From contig CH002809.1 in assembly GCA_000149265.1 (NCBI GenBank), forward strand, positions 989,856-1,053,855: a DNA stretch of 64,000 bases, read 5' to 3'. Within the stretch, counting starts at the first letter, position 1, and each line of letters starts with the position of its first letter. The notes under the pieces were generated by a model. The model saw only the letters and a list, made by a program, of their open reading frames with translations, made no database searches and had not been told where the DNA came from. Position numbers and translations under genes: made by a program. The DNA comes from Ciona savignyi (Eukaryota; Chordata; Ascidiacea; Phlebobranchia; Cionidae). Below are positions 44,082 to 55,600 of the stretch, one piece after another.

Positions 44082-44206
44082 TTTTTTTAGATGTGTTCTT
44101 ACGACTGTCGTTTTGCCGTTTTTTCCCGTTTTCCATTTTTTTTTCAAAAATCCTGATTGATGTTTTCATCGTGGAAACAAAAAATAAACTAAACTAAACT
44201 AATGCA
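44082..44206. repeat. Element C copy, inverted
   Basis: GATGTGTTCTTACGACTGTC, GCCGTTTTTTCCCGTTTTCC and AATAAACTAAACTAAACTAA, the reverse complement of the 42947 type. Confidence 0.82.
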
Positions 44207-44593
44207 GTGACCAAATGTCCTTTAGCGCATTAACGCGCTGGACCATACACCAACCTGTAGTTTTACAACGGGGCAACACTAAAAGGAGGGAAAAAGGGAA
44301 GGACGATCAGATGTTAGCCAGATGGACATCAGCCGCTTGCTAGTCGTATTTGAACACTGACTATGTCCTCGGCGAGACTTATAGGAACCGACTGCATTTA
44401 TTAGTTAAACAAAAAGTATGGCAATGCATCTATTAACTACAAAACACTGAAAGTAGCAGAGGGTTAAAACGTCCATAACCAGCTAACAAACTGGTAAGCT
44501 TCAACTAGATATTATTGACCAAATCAACTACGTAGGCCTACGAACAAGCGGACATAATCCGAATATTATCAAGAATTAACCCCAACTCAGTCT

Positions 44594-44737
44594 GAACGGT
44601 TAGTCTGGTGGTTTAGTGCGACGTCTTTTAACCGAAGGGTTGCTGGTCCGAAACCTGACGATTGCCTGAGTAGTAACCCCCTTGGTTTTCCCATTCACGG
44701 GAATAAACATGATAATCCTATCCTATTCTTTTAGCAT
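44594..44737 (+). repeat. SINE-A deletion derivative
   Basis: The head ACGGTTAGTCTGGTGGTTTA with TTGCTGGTCCGAAACC joins directly to CTGACGATTGCCTGAGTAG and the tail. The middle is deleted. Confidence 0.82.
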
Positions 44738-44784
44738 CCTAACATAACCACAACCGAACATAGAAATAATAATGTATTATTGTG

Positions 44785-47700
44785 TCATGATTTGTACTTC
44801 TTCTTCTGTGAAATCTTTTCCGCCAAGAATCGATATCTCGCGATGCATTGTTGCTGAAAAATGCAATGTAAGGATAGGATAGGATATTCATGTTTATTCC
44901 CGTAAATGGGAAAACCAAGGGGTTAACACCGTCGGGTTACCGAAGCTATTGCAGTGTGTTGTGTATGATTCACACATTCCTTTAATTTGGTAGAACCCAT
45001 TAATCTGCTGGGTTCATGCAATGTCCGTACAGTTCCTTGGCCAAGGACACAACCGACTAGCTCGCGACCAGGTACGCACCTGCAACCTTTCGATTGAAAG
45101 GCGACGCACTTAACCGCCAGACTAACCGACAAGACAAGCGGTTTACGACATCCCAACCAGAATACAAACCTTGCTTTTCCCTGGGACACACTTGGCGATT
45201 TTGTCCCATCGTTCCGCAGACGACTTGGGGAACTGTGTGAGCGACATTTCAAGCAGCTTTTGCTGAGGTTGGCTCCATGAGAGGGTGTCTTCCTCTTCGG
45301 GTTCAGGAGAATCCCTCAGTTGAGGTCCGGATGATTCCTCTTCTAACATAACAATGTCATTACAGATGAAACAATCCAATGTTAGCCAACCCGCGAGGTA
45401 GGGCGCAAGGTGATCTGACGATTGATCGTGTGTTAACCCCTTTGGTTTTCCCATTCACAGGGATAAATATGGATATCCTATCCTATACCCGCAAGAATGA
45501 AATGTGTCACAAACAGATGTGACATCTAATTATTCAGCATTACCTCAGTTTTTGGAACATTGTAACTAAGATATGTTCTAGAGGTGTTTGCATAACTTTT
45601 GCTATATTTTTGTACAGTAATTATGTTAGTAGTTAAGTAATAAGAAGTATGGTAGTTTTGCCTAGAACATATTCGTCCAGCCGGTTAGTCTGGCTTTCAG
45701 TCGAAAGGTTGCAGGTGCGAAACTGGTCGCCAGCTAGTCGGTTGTGTCCTTGGACAAGGCACTTAACGGACATTGCCTGAACCCAGCGGATTAATGGGTT
45801 CTACCAAATTAAACGAACATGTCTATCATACAACACACTGCAATAGCTCCGGTAACCCGACAATGGGCGCGAGGTGATCTGACGATTCCATGTGTTAACC
45901 CCCATGGTTTCCCATTCACGGGGATAAACATGAATATCCTATCCATATTATCAGTCCCACTGTTACAACAACTCCCAATAACTTGCTGCAACCCCACATA
46001 AGTGCCGCAATGCAGCTCTGTCTCACCTATCAAGCCATTGCTTCGAGTAGTGATGTCATCATTAGGAATGACCAATCTAGTCTTGGTCAGTTGCTTTGAT
46101 GTCACAACTGATTGTTTGGACGGACCTATGGATATAACATAACTAAGATTTACGGTCGTGTGGCCAAATGGTAAACGTGACCGATACATATACCGACTCT
46201 TATACAAAAACAGTCCAAGTAACAGGCCCGCCATAGCATGGGTTCGAAACTTGGCTCGGTAAAAAAAAATAAATAAAAAAAAAATAACATAACTAAGATC
46301 TACAGTTTCGCAAAAAAAAACAATAACCATAATTGGCAACCTGACATCATAGAAATCACCTATATTTCTTGAAATACGCGCTCTAGTGGTGACATCGTGA
46401 ACAGATCGGCCGATTTCTTTCGAAATTTTGACCCAACGTTCCTCCGTCCCCCCTGGGTACTTCGCCATTAATTTAACCAATTGTGATTGGTCGTCTTCAC
46501 TCCATTCACCTTTCTTTGACCTCTGTGATGTCATAAATATGTAACAAACCCACCATGCCATCACAATCACTTCCATTATGACATCACAAACCTTACGCGG
46601 CTCTTCATACATAGAATCGATTTCCTCAATTGAAGTGGATGACTCTTCGAACACTGATGGCGCAAGAGGGGCAGACATGGCACCCTGTAAAAAGCGAGGT
46701 TGTACGGTCGTGTGGACGAATAATTAGTGAGACCGATACATATACCGACTAATACAAAAACGGTCCAAGTGACGAGCCCATCATGGGTTTGAAACTTGGC
46801 TCAGTAAAAAAAGAGAAAGGTTACAACCCATCTACTGACATAACCATTACCCTCTACAACCTTCCATATAACCCCAACAATCACACACGCCAACATAACC
46901 TTAACTCTGCAAGAACTATTGACATAACCCTAATTCTGTATGGATTCCCATAAAACCCGACCCCTCACAAAACTGATCCCTACACAAACTTCACATTGCC
47001 CAAACTTATCCAACCCTCACACAATCCAACCCTGCAAACCCACCACAATACTTAACTATGTTTAATCCCCCACATAACCCCAACACCCCACATAACCCCC
47101 CAACCCACCATTTGCTTAGCAAGTAGGAACTCCTCCTTCTTGATCTGGTTTCTGTGCTGCTTCAATCTCCTCGCTTCATTCCTCCGATCCAACAACTCCC
47201 TTCGCTCTTTCTCCTCTCGCTCCTGCTCTCTGTCATTTTGTGTAGTTTCATAATATGTGATGTCATCGTGAGTGATGTCATCGTGTGTGATGTCATCATG
47301 GGTGATATCATCTAGTGTGATGTCATTGTGGTAGATATTATCTACTGTGATGTCATCGTGTATGATGTCATCGTGTGTGATGTCATCATGGGTGATGTCG
47401 TGGTATATGTAATTGTGTGTAATGTCATCGCATAGACAACATACATGACAAAATCATGTGTGAGGCCATTGGATGTGATGTCTTTTGGGATCAAAAGTCA
47501 CAACTCACAACATAACCAAAAAAGTCACTTACAGTTTCAATGCAGCATTTGCTTCGGCCAACAATTGTCTTTGTTCTTTTTGCGACCTCAAAAACACCGG
47601 CAACCAAACAACGAAGTAATAGAATTTACGAGCGAGCAGTATGGGCAAAACGTCGGCCCAGCTTGGCTTCGGACAGTAGACCTCACTGCATCATAATAAA

Positions 47701-50700
47701 ATAGGATAGGATATTCATGTTTATTCTTATGAATGGGAAAACCAAGGGGGTTAACACATGGGAAATCGTCAGATCATCTAGTGTCCACCGTCAGGTTACC
47801 GAAGCTATTGCAGTTTGTTGTATATGATTGATACGTTCCTTCAATTTGGTAGAAGCCACTAATCCGCTGGGTTCAGGCAATGTCCGTAAAGTGCCTTGCC
47901 CAAGGACACAACCGACTAGCTAGCACTCAGTTTGCCACCTGCAACCTTTCGATTGAAAGGAGACGCACTTTACCGCCAGACTAACCGGCCGAAGGAATAT
48001 ATATTGTGGGGATGTTGACAAATATATTACAGTCAGATAAGGTGTGCATAAACATTATTCTCAACAAATGGGGAGACAACCCTTTTAGACAATGTGGGGC
48101 TGTCAACAATTAGTTAAAAAATATCACTCTTGGAAAATTGGGATCATATTCCCGCATTTAGTGAACGGGGGTCTATAAATATCATACTCAGAGAATGAGG
48201 GGCCATAAATACTACCCTCAACACATGGCGAGTCATATAAATATAACTATTAGCGAATGGATGTCATATATATCCCTTGGGAAGGCCAAAACAAAGGACA
48301 TTGTCGCACGAAACCTGAGTTTTTGGATTTCATCATCCACATCGTCATTTTTCTTCTTCCGACTTCGTTTCTGTAGTTTTGGAAGTTGCTCTTCCTGTGA
48401 CATGAAAATTGATGATAATAATATAACGTAAGGTTCCAAATCTCATAACCCACCAAATTCAGCTTGCGTTCCAGATAAGCCACCCACACGAAAAGGAAAT
48501 GTCCGAGAGTTGCAAGAATTGACATGATCAATGAAACTTCGTACAAACTCATCTTTCGGATTTGCCTGTAATACATCATGTAGGTATGGTGGTATAGGTT
48601 TTTCCTGTTTATCCCCTTGAATGGGAAAACCAAGAGGCGTTAACACACGGGCAATCGTCAGATCACCTCGCGTTCACCGTCAAGTTACCGGAGCTATTGC
48701 AGTGTGTTGTATATGATAGACACATTTCTTTAATTTGGTAGAACTCATTAATCCGCTGGGTTCAGGCAATGTCCGTAAAGTGCCTTGCCCAAGGACACAA
48801 CTGACTAGCTAGCGACCAGTTTCGCAACTGCAACCTTTCGATTGAAAGGTGACGCACTTAACCGTTAGACCAACCGGCCGGACAATATGATGATGTCACC
48901 AGTATTTAGCCCAATACCTGGGGACATATAAATAAGCAGCAGGAAGTCCGTTCACCAAGACATCGTCGTAAATCTCGCGTTTCTCTTTGTTCTTTAAAAC
49001 CTAACGATGATAAAGAAGTTTTAAATTTCAATCAACGATGCAACTTTCGTGGTAAAATTTTGACAATTTTAATCAAGTCACTGATATCAAATACCACAAT
49101 CCAACAATCATCGAATTGACCTTAATTTTTCCCTATATCCCACAAACCTCATAGATGGCAACGAGAATTCGAAAGTTCTCTTCAGCTCCCTCCGTCTTGT
49201 TTTTATCAGGGTGCATGGTGAGCGACAGTTTGCGGTAAGCTCGGCGGATTTCCGATGACTGTGCATTCTAAACAGTTGTTTTATAACAAAAAATTTTAGA
49301 GGTAAATCGGGGCATTATTAATGGGCACTTAGTCTATATCCTCATGATAGGGATAGGATATTCATGTTTATCCCTGCAAATGGGAAAACCAAGGGGGTTA
49401 ACACACAGGCAATGATCAGATCACCTCACGCCCACCGTCGGGTTACCGGAGCTATTTCTGTGGGTTGTATATGTAATAAACATGTTCCTTTAATTTGGTA
49501 AAACCTATTAATCCGCTGGGTTCAGGCAAATTCCGTAAAGTGCCTTGCCCAAGGACACAACCGACTATCTAGCGACCAGTTTCGCACCTGCAACCTTTTG
49601 ATTGAAAGTCGAGTTGCTAGAGATTTTTAAAGTGTGTATATGCATGGTTCATTTATAACCCTTGTGGGTGTAAATTTAAGGATTATCAACAAAGTTTTAC
49701 AATACAAGCCGGCAGTTCGGTGGCGAATAATATTACAGATGTACAATACCCCGTTTGTGGATTGTCGTATATATTCTGTTGTGTAAGAAGCAAGGCTTTA
49801 TTTGTGTGTATTGTAAGACAACTTGTGTCAGTCGAGTTGCTGGTTGTATTTACAGTGTGTGAAATGTTGATGATAAAATTGGTGGATGATAAAAAAGTTC
49901 AAAAAAGCCAATGGTCATAATACTTTATTGCAATCATTGTCAAATTCCTAAGCAATAAGTGTTTTGTTTAGAATGGTTATGTACCCAAGGATACATGCAA
50001 GGATGCCCGTATGGAAAGTACGTCAATTTTCGCCGAGATCTCGAGTGTGCACGCGCCAAATATTTAAGTGTGCAGTGTGCAAACGTCCAAGAGTGCACAC
50101 TTCAAGTGTGCACACAATTTCCTTTTCATAACTGTTTTACCAAAATCTTAAAGAACATATTATTCTATCCTCAATCTTTCGTGTCCGTCAGCTAACATAT
50201 CTATATACGTAACTAAAAACGTACGGAAAGTAAATTACCCGAGGTCCAGAGGTAGGTTTACAAGTTTATTGGAAATTATACGATGTTTATACTGCCAGCT
50301 CGCGAGCGTGTGTGAAATTGCTCAAGTGTGCAAAAGACGCAGGGAAAAAAAACTGGAGTGTGCAGCTGCCGTACTTTCCATACAGGCAAGGATGCATGTA
50401 GAATTTTTTTGTTTGGCCTATTTCAAATAATGGTCTACACTTTCCCCATTTTTTACACCCGAATGACATAAGGTAATAGCTCAACCTAACTTGTAAGCAG
50501 ATGTTTTAGCATGAGGCACATTGTTGAAAAATTGGTTTATGAACAATCTGTTTAATATAAACTGTACAAAACCATATCCATTAATGGTAAAGGGAGTTGT
50601 AAGTCGTTTAAATCTACTTTGTTGTATGACAGCCCAACTTTAAATCAAAGAAAAGAAAACATTAAAAAGAGAACAGTCACAAGAGGTTTTAGATGTCACA

Positions 50701-51255
50701 GTGGCTGTTTTATGTGTTTGTGAATGTGAAGTGGATAAGTTTATAACATAGCAGTCAAATTTATAATTACATCAGCCAAGGAAAATAAAAATGGAGTAAT
50801 TACGGCAAATCACAGTTTGTCATTAAAGTTTAATTTGACGAAAAAAACAATAAACTGTACAGTGAGACTGTTAAGCCATACTAGTATACCCTAATCAAAT
50901 TTTTGATGGGTGAGTCTTATGTGTCTTGGACAGCAGGCTTTACAGACTGGCAGGAGGTTTCTTAATAACTGGGACGGTACTTTGTAAGCTTCTTAAGCTT
51001 ATAAGAAATACGTAAAAAGAAAAGGAAAATAACAAAAGTTCTATCAATGCGTTAAGATGTACGGATGTTTCTTCACTAGCCGGAAACAACGTTACAATAG
51101 GTAACATTGACGTCACTAACCTGTTCAACATTGATAAATTCGTAGAAATTTGATTTCACTTCGTCCACTAAATCGTAGATCTCAGTCTGGTCTTGTGAAA
51201 ATCCCCATTGCGCGTTGCACACCGATATTACACATAATAAGATTAAAACCAACAT
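44785..51255 (-). CDS. DNAJC1: DNAJC1 (membrane J-protein with two SANT domains)
   Basis: DNAJC1 is an ER/nuclear-envelope co-chaperone that stimulates BiP through a lumenal J domain and exposes SANT domains on the other side. Twelve minus-strand exons with matching phases give 466 aa (human about 554): 51255-51121, 49267-49148, 49000-48918, 48565-48454, 48394-48315, 47685-47533, 47229-47109, 46684-46592, 46522-46360, 46125-46027, 45342-45170 and 44853-44785. Exon 1 has a signal peptide (MLVLILLCVISVCNA). Exon 2 carries the J-domain HPD (YRKLSLTMHPDKNKTEGAEE). Exon 4 is the transmembrane helix (VSLIMSILATLGHFLFVWVA). Exon 6 reads KPSWADVLPILLARKF. SANT 1 is in exon 9 (GEWSEDDQSQLVKLMAKYPG) and SANT 2 in exons 11-12 (WDKIAKCVPGKSK, QQCIARYRFLAEKIS), ending in a basic KKKYKS tail. 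The 69-base intron at 46523-46591 is in frame without a stop, so it could be retained. Many introns carry SINE copies. Confidence 0.93.
44872..45137 (-). repeat. SINE-A copy in a DNAJC1 intron
   Basis: Minus-oriented copy with part of the body deleted (AAGGGGTTAACACCGTCGGG). It starts about 20 bases from the acceptor of the last DNAJC1 exon, so it fills most of that intron. Confidence 0.9.
45386..45487 (+). repeat. SINE-A 3' half
   Basis: CGAGGTAGGGCGCAAGGTGA, ACGATTGATCGTGTGTTAAC and GGGATAAATATGGATATCC. The tRNA-like head is absent. Confidence 0.82.
45675..45946 (+). repeat. SINE-A copy in a DNAJC1 intron
   Basis: Plus-oriented copy from CCAGCCGGTTAGTCTGGC to AACATGAATATCCTATCC, with small deletions in the head. 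Confidence 0.9.
46146..46284 (+). repeat. SINE-B with long target duplication
   Basis: GGTCGTGTGGCCAAATGGTA, GGGTTCGAAACTTGGCTCGG and an A-rich tail. ATAACATAACTAAGAT precedes it (near 46132) and follows it (near 46286), a 16-base direct repeat typical of LINE-driven insertion. Confidence 0.92.
46704..46815 (+). repeat. SINE-B copy
   Basis: ACGGTCGTGTGGACGAATAA, TACATATACCGACTAATAC and GGGTTTGAAACTTGGCTCAG, then AAAAAAGAGAAAGG. It begins 20 bases upstream of the DNAJC1 exon ending at 46684. Confidence 0.88.
47245..47430. repeat. Minisatellite of TGATGTCATC-type units
   Basis: About a dozen units of GTGTGATGTCATCGT, with variants such as GGGTGATATCATC, lie in a DNAJC1 intron just upstream of the exon ending at 47229. 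Each core is close to a cyclic-AMP-response half-palindrome; function is unknown. Confidence 0.88.
47701..47994 (-). repeat. SINE-A, full length, in a DNAJC1 intron
   Basis: From AGGATAGGATATTCATGTTT to TTACCGCCAGACTAACCGGC. It begins 16 bases upstream of the acceptor of the exon ending at 47685, so it covers most of the normal branch-point region. Confidence 0.93.
48035..48265. repeat. Degenerate tandem repeat in a DNAJC1 intron
   Basis: Loosely repeated units around AATGGGGAGACAACC, AATGAGGGGCCATAAATAC and CATGGCGAGTCATATAAATA, spaced about 35-45 bases. No exact period can be given. Confidence 0.5.
48592..48886 (-). repeat. SINE-A copy in a DNAJC1 intron
   Basis: Minus-oriented copy starting within the tail (TTTATCCCCTTGAATGGG) and ending CCGTTAGACCAACCGGCCGG. 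It nearly fills the intron between exons 3 and 4, about 30 bases from each splice site. Confidence 0.92.
49350..49612 (-). repeat. SINE-A copy in DNAJC1 intron 1
   Basis: GATAGGGATAGGATATTCAT to GCAACCTTTTGATTGAAAG; the outermost tRNA-like part is missing. Confidence 0.9.
49613..51120. other. DNAJC1 intron 1, otherwise unexplained
   Basis: AT-rich. A local inverted similarity exists: GTATGGAAAGTACG near 50010 and CGTACTTTCCATAC near 50370. GTGTGCA-rich runs near 50045-50115 recur near 50310-50360. No exon is seen. Confidence 0.5.
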
Positions 51256-51944
51256 ATTTTAACACATGATTTATTGTTTTGTGACGTTTGAGGTATTGTG
51301 TCTTTGTTTAGGGGATATTTTAGTCTCATAGAAATAGTAGACCGAATTAAAAGTCATATCCCAACTTGTATGTAGAGCCATAAAGCCAAAGGTCACCATA
51401 TGTACGTCGTTTGATTATATTTACGATCATTTTCGAAATAATGCCGAAGCATAGATGTTATTAAAGAATATTTCGTATGTAAGTAGTCGTGAAATTTGTT
51501 TTAAAGGTGTTTTTTTTTAGCTGGTTGGTAAACCAAGGCGGCTAGAGCGTGGGCCGCGGGTCGCAGGCAATCTACGCGATTTAGGATCTGAACAGCCACT
51601 GGTGTGACTGATGTGTATTTGGGTCATGAATTCAACGGATATCACTGGGCCTTGTATAGTTTTTTTCTCTGTAATAGCTCCACAACGATAGGCGCGGAGT
51701 TATTTGGTGATTGCTCGTGTAATAACTTTTTTGTGTTTTAGAAAAAGTGCTCATTATAACTCGGGCACCAAATTAACCGAGTATTTGATACTAATTCGAC
51801 GACCCTACGAATTACATTAAATCTGTGCAACTTGAATAAATGCCATAGTTAAGTATCATCATTGGTTTAGTTGTTGAATCAGTTATGGAAGACATTGGTT
51901 TTTCAGTGGCCGAACAAATTCATGCAGACGAAAATTTGTTCATG

Positions 51945-52235
51945 GTCCGACCGAATAGACCAGTCGGTTAATTCCTCGATTTTTAGCCGAAGGGTTACAG
52001 ATATGAAACTGTTCGCTGGCTAGTCAGTGGTGCAATTGGGAAAGACATTGCTTGAAGCCAGTGGAACGATTGGTTCTTTTAAATTAAAGTACCACTTTAA
52101 TCATACACAACACACTGAAAAGGCTCGAGTAACCCAACGCTGGGCGTGCGGTGATAAGACGATTCGATTGTTCGTGTGTTAACGCTCATTGCGTTTTCCC
52201 ACTTACGGGAATAAACATGTAATCCTATTCGTTGT
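51945..52235 (+). repeat. Diverged SINE-A copy
   Basis: ACCAGTCGGTTAATTCCTCG, GAAACTGTTCGCTGGCTAGT, CAACGCTGGGCGTGCGGTGA and GGGAATAAACATGTAATCC keep the order with many substitutions. Confidence 0.8.
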
Positions 52236-52603
52236 TGATGTCACTTTATGTAAATAAACAACTCCCGGTTTAAAAAACACAGACAGAAGCAATTGAACAA
52301 GGTATTCTTTACTAATAAATGATTTGTTTTTATTGCATAAATATTCAAAATAAAACAGCAGTCTCGATTAAGCAATATAATTGTAAAGAAAAATTAATAA
52401 AACCGAACGCCGTTAGTTTAATGGCACAATAATTGTTAATGTAAATACAGAATTATATTTTCATTTTCATTTCATTTTGAGGCAAGGATCACTTATAAAC
52501 TATAACGCGATGGATGCAGGAACGACTTAAATAAGCAGACTTACAAAATATCGACGTCGATATGTTCTCAATGCTCAAACGTATGTTTGGACATTACAAA
52601 CTG

Positions 52604-52609
52604 TTTATT
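52604..52609 (-). promoter_or_regulatory. Probable poly(A) signal of the CHSY-like gene
   Basis: AATAAA on the minus strand, about 78 bases past the stop codon. Confidence 0.5.
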
Positions 52610-52686
52610 ATTCACTGCATTACCGTTGGGTGTATACAGCTTGAAGATGTCGTCTATGACGTGTTAATGACGTGATGATGACGTCA

Positions 52687-55600
52687 TCACAGCTCGTTAT
52701 GAGAATTCAAGTACAGTGTACCAACTTCGAGTTGAGAACCCAGTGTTTCCGCCCACGCCCCTACGCACATCGCGTATTGGTCCGCTGCTAATGTGACGTC
52801 ACAACCTCGTTTATGATATATATGTATGAGGTCATAATCGACAATGGACATGACGTCGAGAGTCGGATGAGCTATCATCTTCTTCAAGAGATCAACGTCT
52901 TCTCCTCCCCACCCCCGGATGTCTAATCTGTGACGTCATAATCAATAATGTCATAAAACAATGACGTAACAGTGGGTAACATGGTAATTTAGTGCGACGC
53001 GTTTGAAAATGGTGATAGCTAGCTGATTGTGTCCTTGGGAAAGGCACTTAACAAACATTGCGTAAAGCCTGAATCCAGTCGATTAATTAAAGGAACATGT
53101 GAATCATACACAACACACTGCAATTGCTCTGGTAACCCGACGGTGGGCGCGAGGTGATCTGACGATTGGTTCCATGACAACTGAACCCCTTACAACTGAA
53201 CCCCTTACAACTGAACCCTTACAACTGAACCCCTTTAAATTAGACCCCTTGTGTAACTGAGCACCTTTTAACTAAAACCCTTTAAAAGTGAACCCCTTTT
53301 CAATTGAACCCCTTTAATTAAAACCCCTGACAACGGAAACCCGGGTTCCGGTGAAAGGGGTTTGGTTGAAAGGGGTTAGGTGGAAGGGGGTTAGTTGGCG
53401 GGGGTACGGCTGAAAGGGGTTTGGAGTTAAAAGGGTTATGTTAAAAGGGGTCAGTTGTAAAGGGGTTCAGTTGTAGGGGTTCAGTTGTAAGGGGTTCAGT
53501 TGTAAGGGGTTCAGTTGACTGGTCACCCTGACGATTACCCGTGTGTTAACCCCCTTGGTTTTCCCATGCACAGGGATAAACATGAATATCCTATCCTATC
53601 CTAAACCAAAACTACGTAAGTATCACCAATGAACCACAAATAGGACTTAAAGACGCAGCATCAAAACCGACTACAGTGTAGTACACTCAACTTAAAACCA
53701 AATGTATGCTCAACACCACTTAACAGAACTCCAAACCTACGAATCCATATCCAGATATAAACACTTATGAACCCATATATAAAGATTTTAACACTTTTAA
53801 ACTGAACACACTTCCCCCTCAACTTAACAAACCCCATTTGTAACCCCACACTCCTTAACTAAACGTTTTTTTGGTGGTTAGCCAAAAAAGCAAAATTGTG
53901 TGCTTAGCGTGAGTTGGTGGTCTTAGACCGATACCCCTACGTGCAATGTGGAAATTAATTCACTTCGGGTAGTATCCCTACTAGGTGGTGCTGGCAGACA
54001 CTCTCCATGACCATGAGTATCTTCACAGCGTGTAATCCACGTTTTCAGGGAGATTATTCCGAGTGCCGAACCCCATCCACATTCTCACAAGCTGCCCCTA
54101 AATTCCTCAACTTACCAAACCCCAATCCCTTTACTTGAACGCCCAATCTACTAAACCCCAACCCACACCCAAACATCACTCACCTGAACCCCCCAACCTT
54201 TAAATAATCGGACTTGTACATGGCAGCTACCCCAAACGCATAATAAATCCAGAACCCATTTTGTTTGTTGATGTCCACCTTGTGCTCGACGTCGGGGTAG
54301 ATAGAGGTGTCAATTGCTGCCGCAGCATCAAGAATATCGGGGTCATACTGCAATGTGAGGGTAAAGACAGTTCTAAATCATCCACGCGTTATAAGAGGGG
54401 CAATTATTCTACTGTATCTTACACATACATTCTACTTTAATCAGAAAATAGGTTTAAATAATAGTTTTTTTAAGATGTCATTACTAAAATGAAGATAACA
54501 ATGATTATTAACATAACCCATCCACGCGTTATAAGAGGGGCAATTATTCTACTGTATCTTACGCACACATTCTACTTTAATAAAAAAAATAGGTTTAAAT
54601 AATAGTTTTTTTAAGATGTCATTACTAAAATGAAGATAACAATGATTATTAACATAACCCATCCACGCGTTATAAGAGGGGCAATTATTCTACTGTATCT
54701 TACGCACACATTCTACTTTAATCAAAAAAATAGGTTTAAATAAAAGTTTTTTTCAAGATGTCATTACTAAAATGAAGATAACAATGATTATTAACATAAC
54801 CCATCCACGCGTTATAAGAGGGGCAATTATTCTACTGTATCTTACGCACACATTCTACTTTAATCAAAAAATATGTTTAAAAAATAGTTTTTTTCAAGAT
54901 GTCATTACTAAAATGAAGATAACAATGATTATTAACATAACCCATCCACGCGCTTTAATAGGGGCAATATTCTTGTTTATCTCACACACACATTCTACTT
55001 TGATAAAAAATATGTTGAAATAACAGTTTTTTTCTTTACTTCTTTACTAAATCGAAGATAACAATGATTATTGACCATCAAAGAAACAGAAAAACATAAC
55101 TAAATCCAGCAATATTGCAACACATGAGTCAAGAGAATGACTGCCATTAAAGAATATATTTAAATTAAAATTTATAATGCAATAATTCCGGTATTGCACA
55201 AGAATTAGTCCAATAACCGTATACTCATGTAGGGGTTATCTTGGTTATTTAAGTATGCTAAATACACTATACAGTTTTCGTGTAACTAACTTTATCGATG
55301 ATATGGTCAACCACAGGGTTCAAAGCAGTATACCTGTGAGAACATGATTGGGAAGATGACTCGCTTGTGCTGCAATGTATTCCGCCGAACTCGACCCAAG
55401 AACTCTGGTCCGATCTTCAAATCCACATCGAGGAACAAAACGATTTCATCGTCTTTGCACTGCATGGTTGATGGTGTTAAAACATGGTTGACCATGCATG
55501 GTTGATGGTGTTAAAACATGGTTGACCATGCATGGTTGATAGTGTTAAAACATGGTTGATGGTGTTACGGGGAAAACTAAAATAAGGGAAAGAGGAAAAG

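Larger units (their letters stand above)
42416..44784. other. Spacer between convergent FUT8 and DNAJC1
   Basis: It contains the FUT8 3' UTR, two element C copies, two SINE-B copies, SINE-A pieces and a MITE E scrap near 44275-44310 (ACTAAAAGGAGGGAAAAAGG). No gene is visible. Confidence 0.55.
51256..52686. other. Spacer between DNAJC1 and CHSY-like genes
   Basis: Holds the DNAJC1 upstream region, a SINE-A scrap (51668-51735), a diverged SINE-A (51945-52235) and the CHSY-like 3' region. No other gene is seen. Confidence 0.55.
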
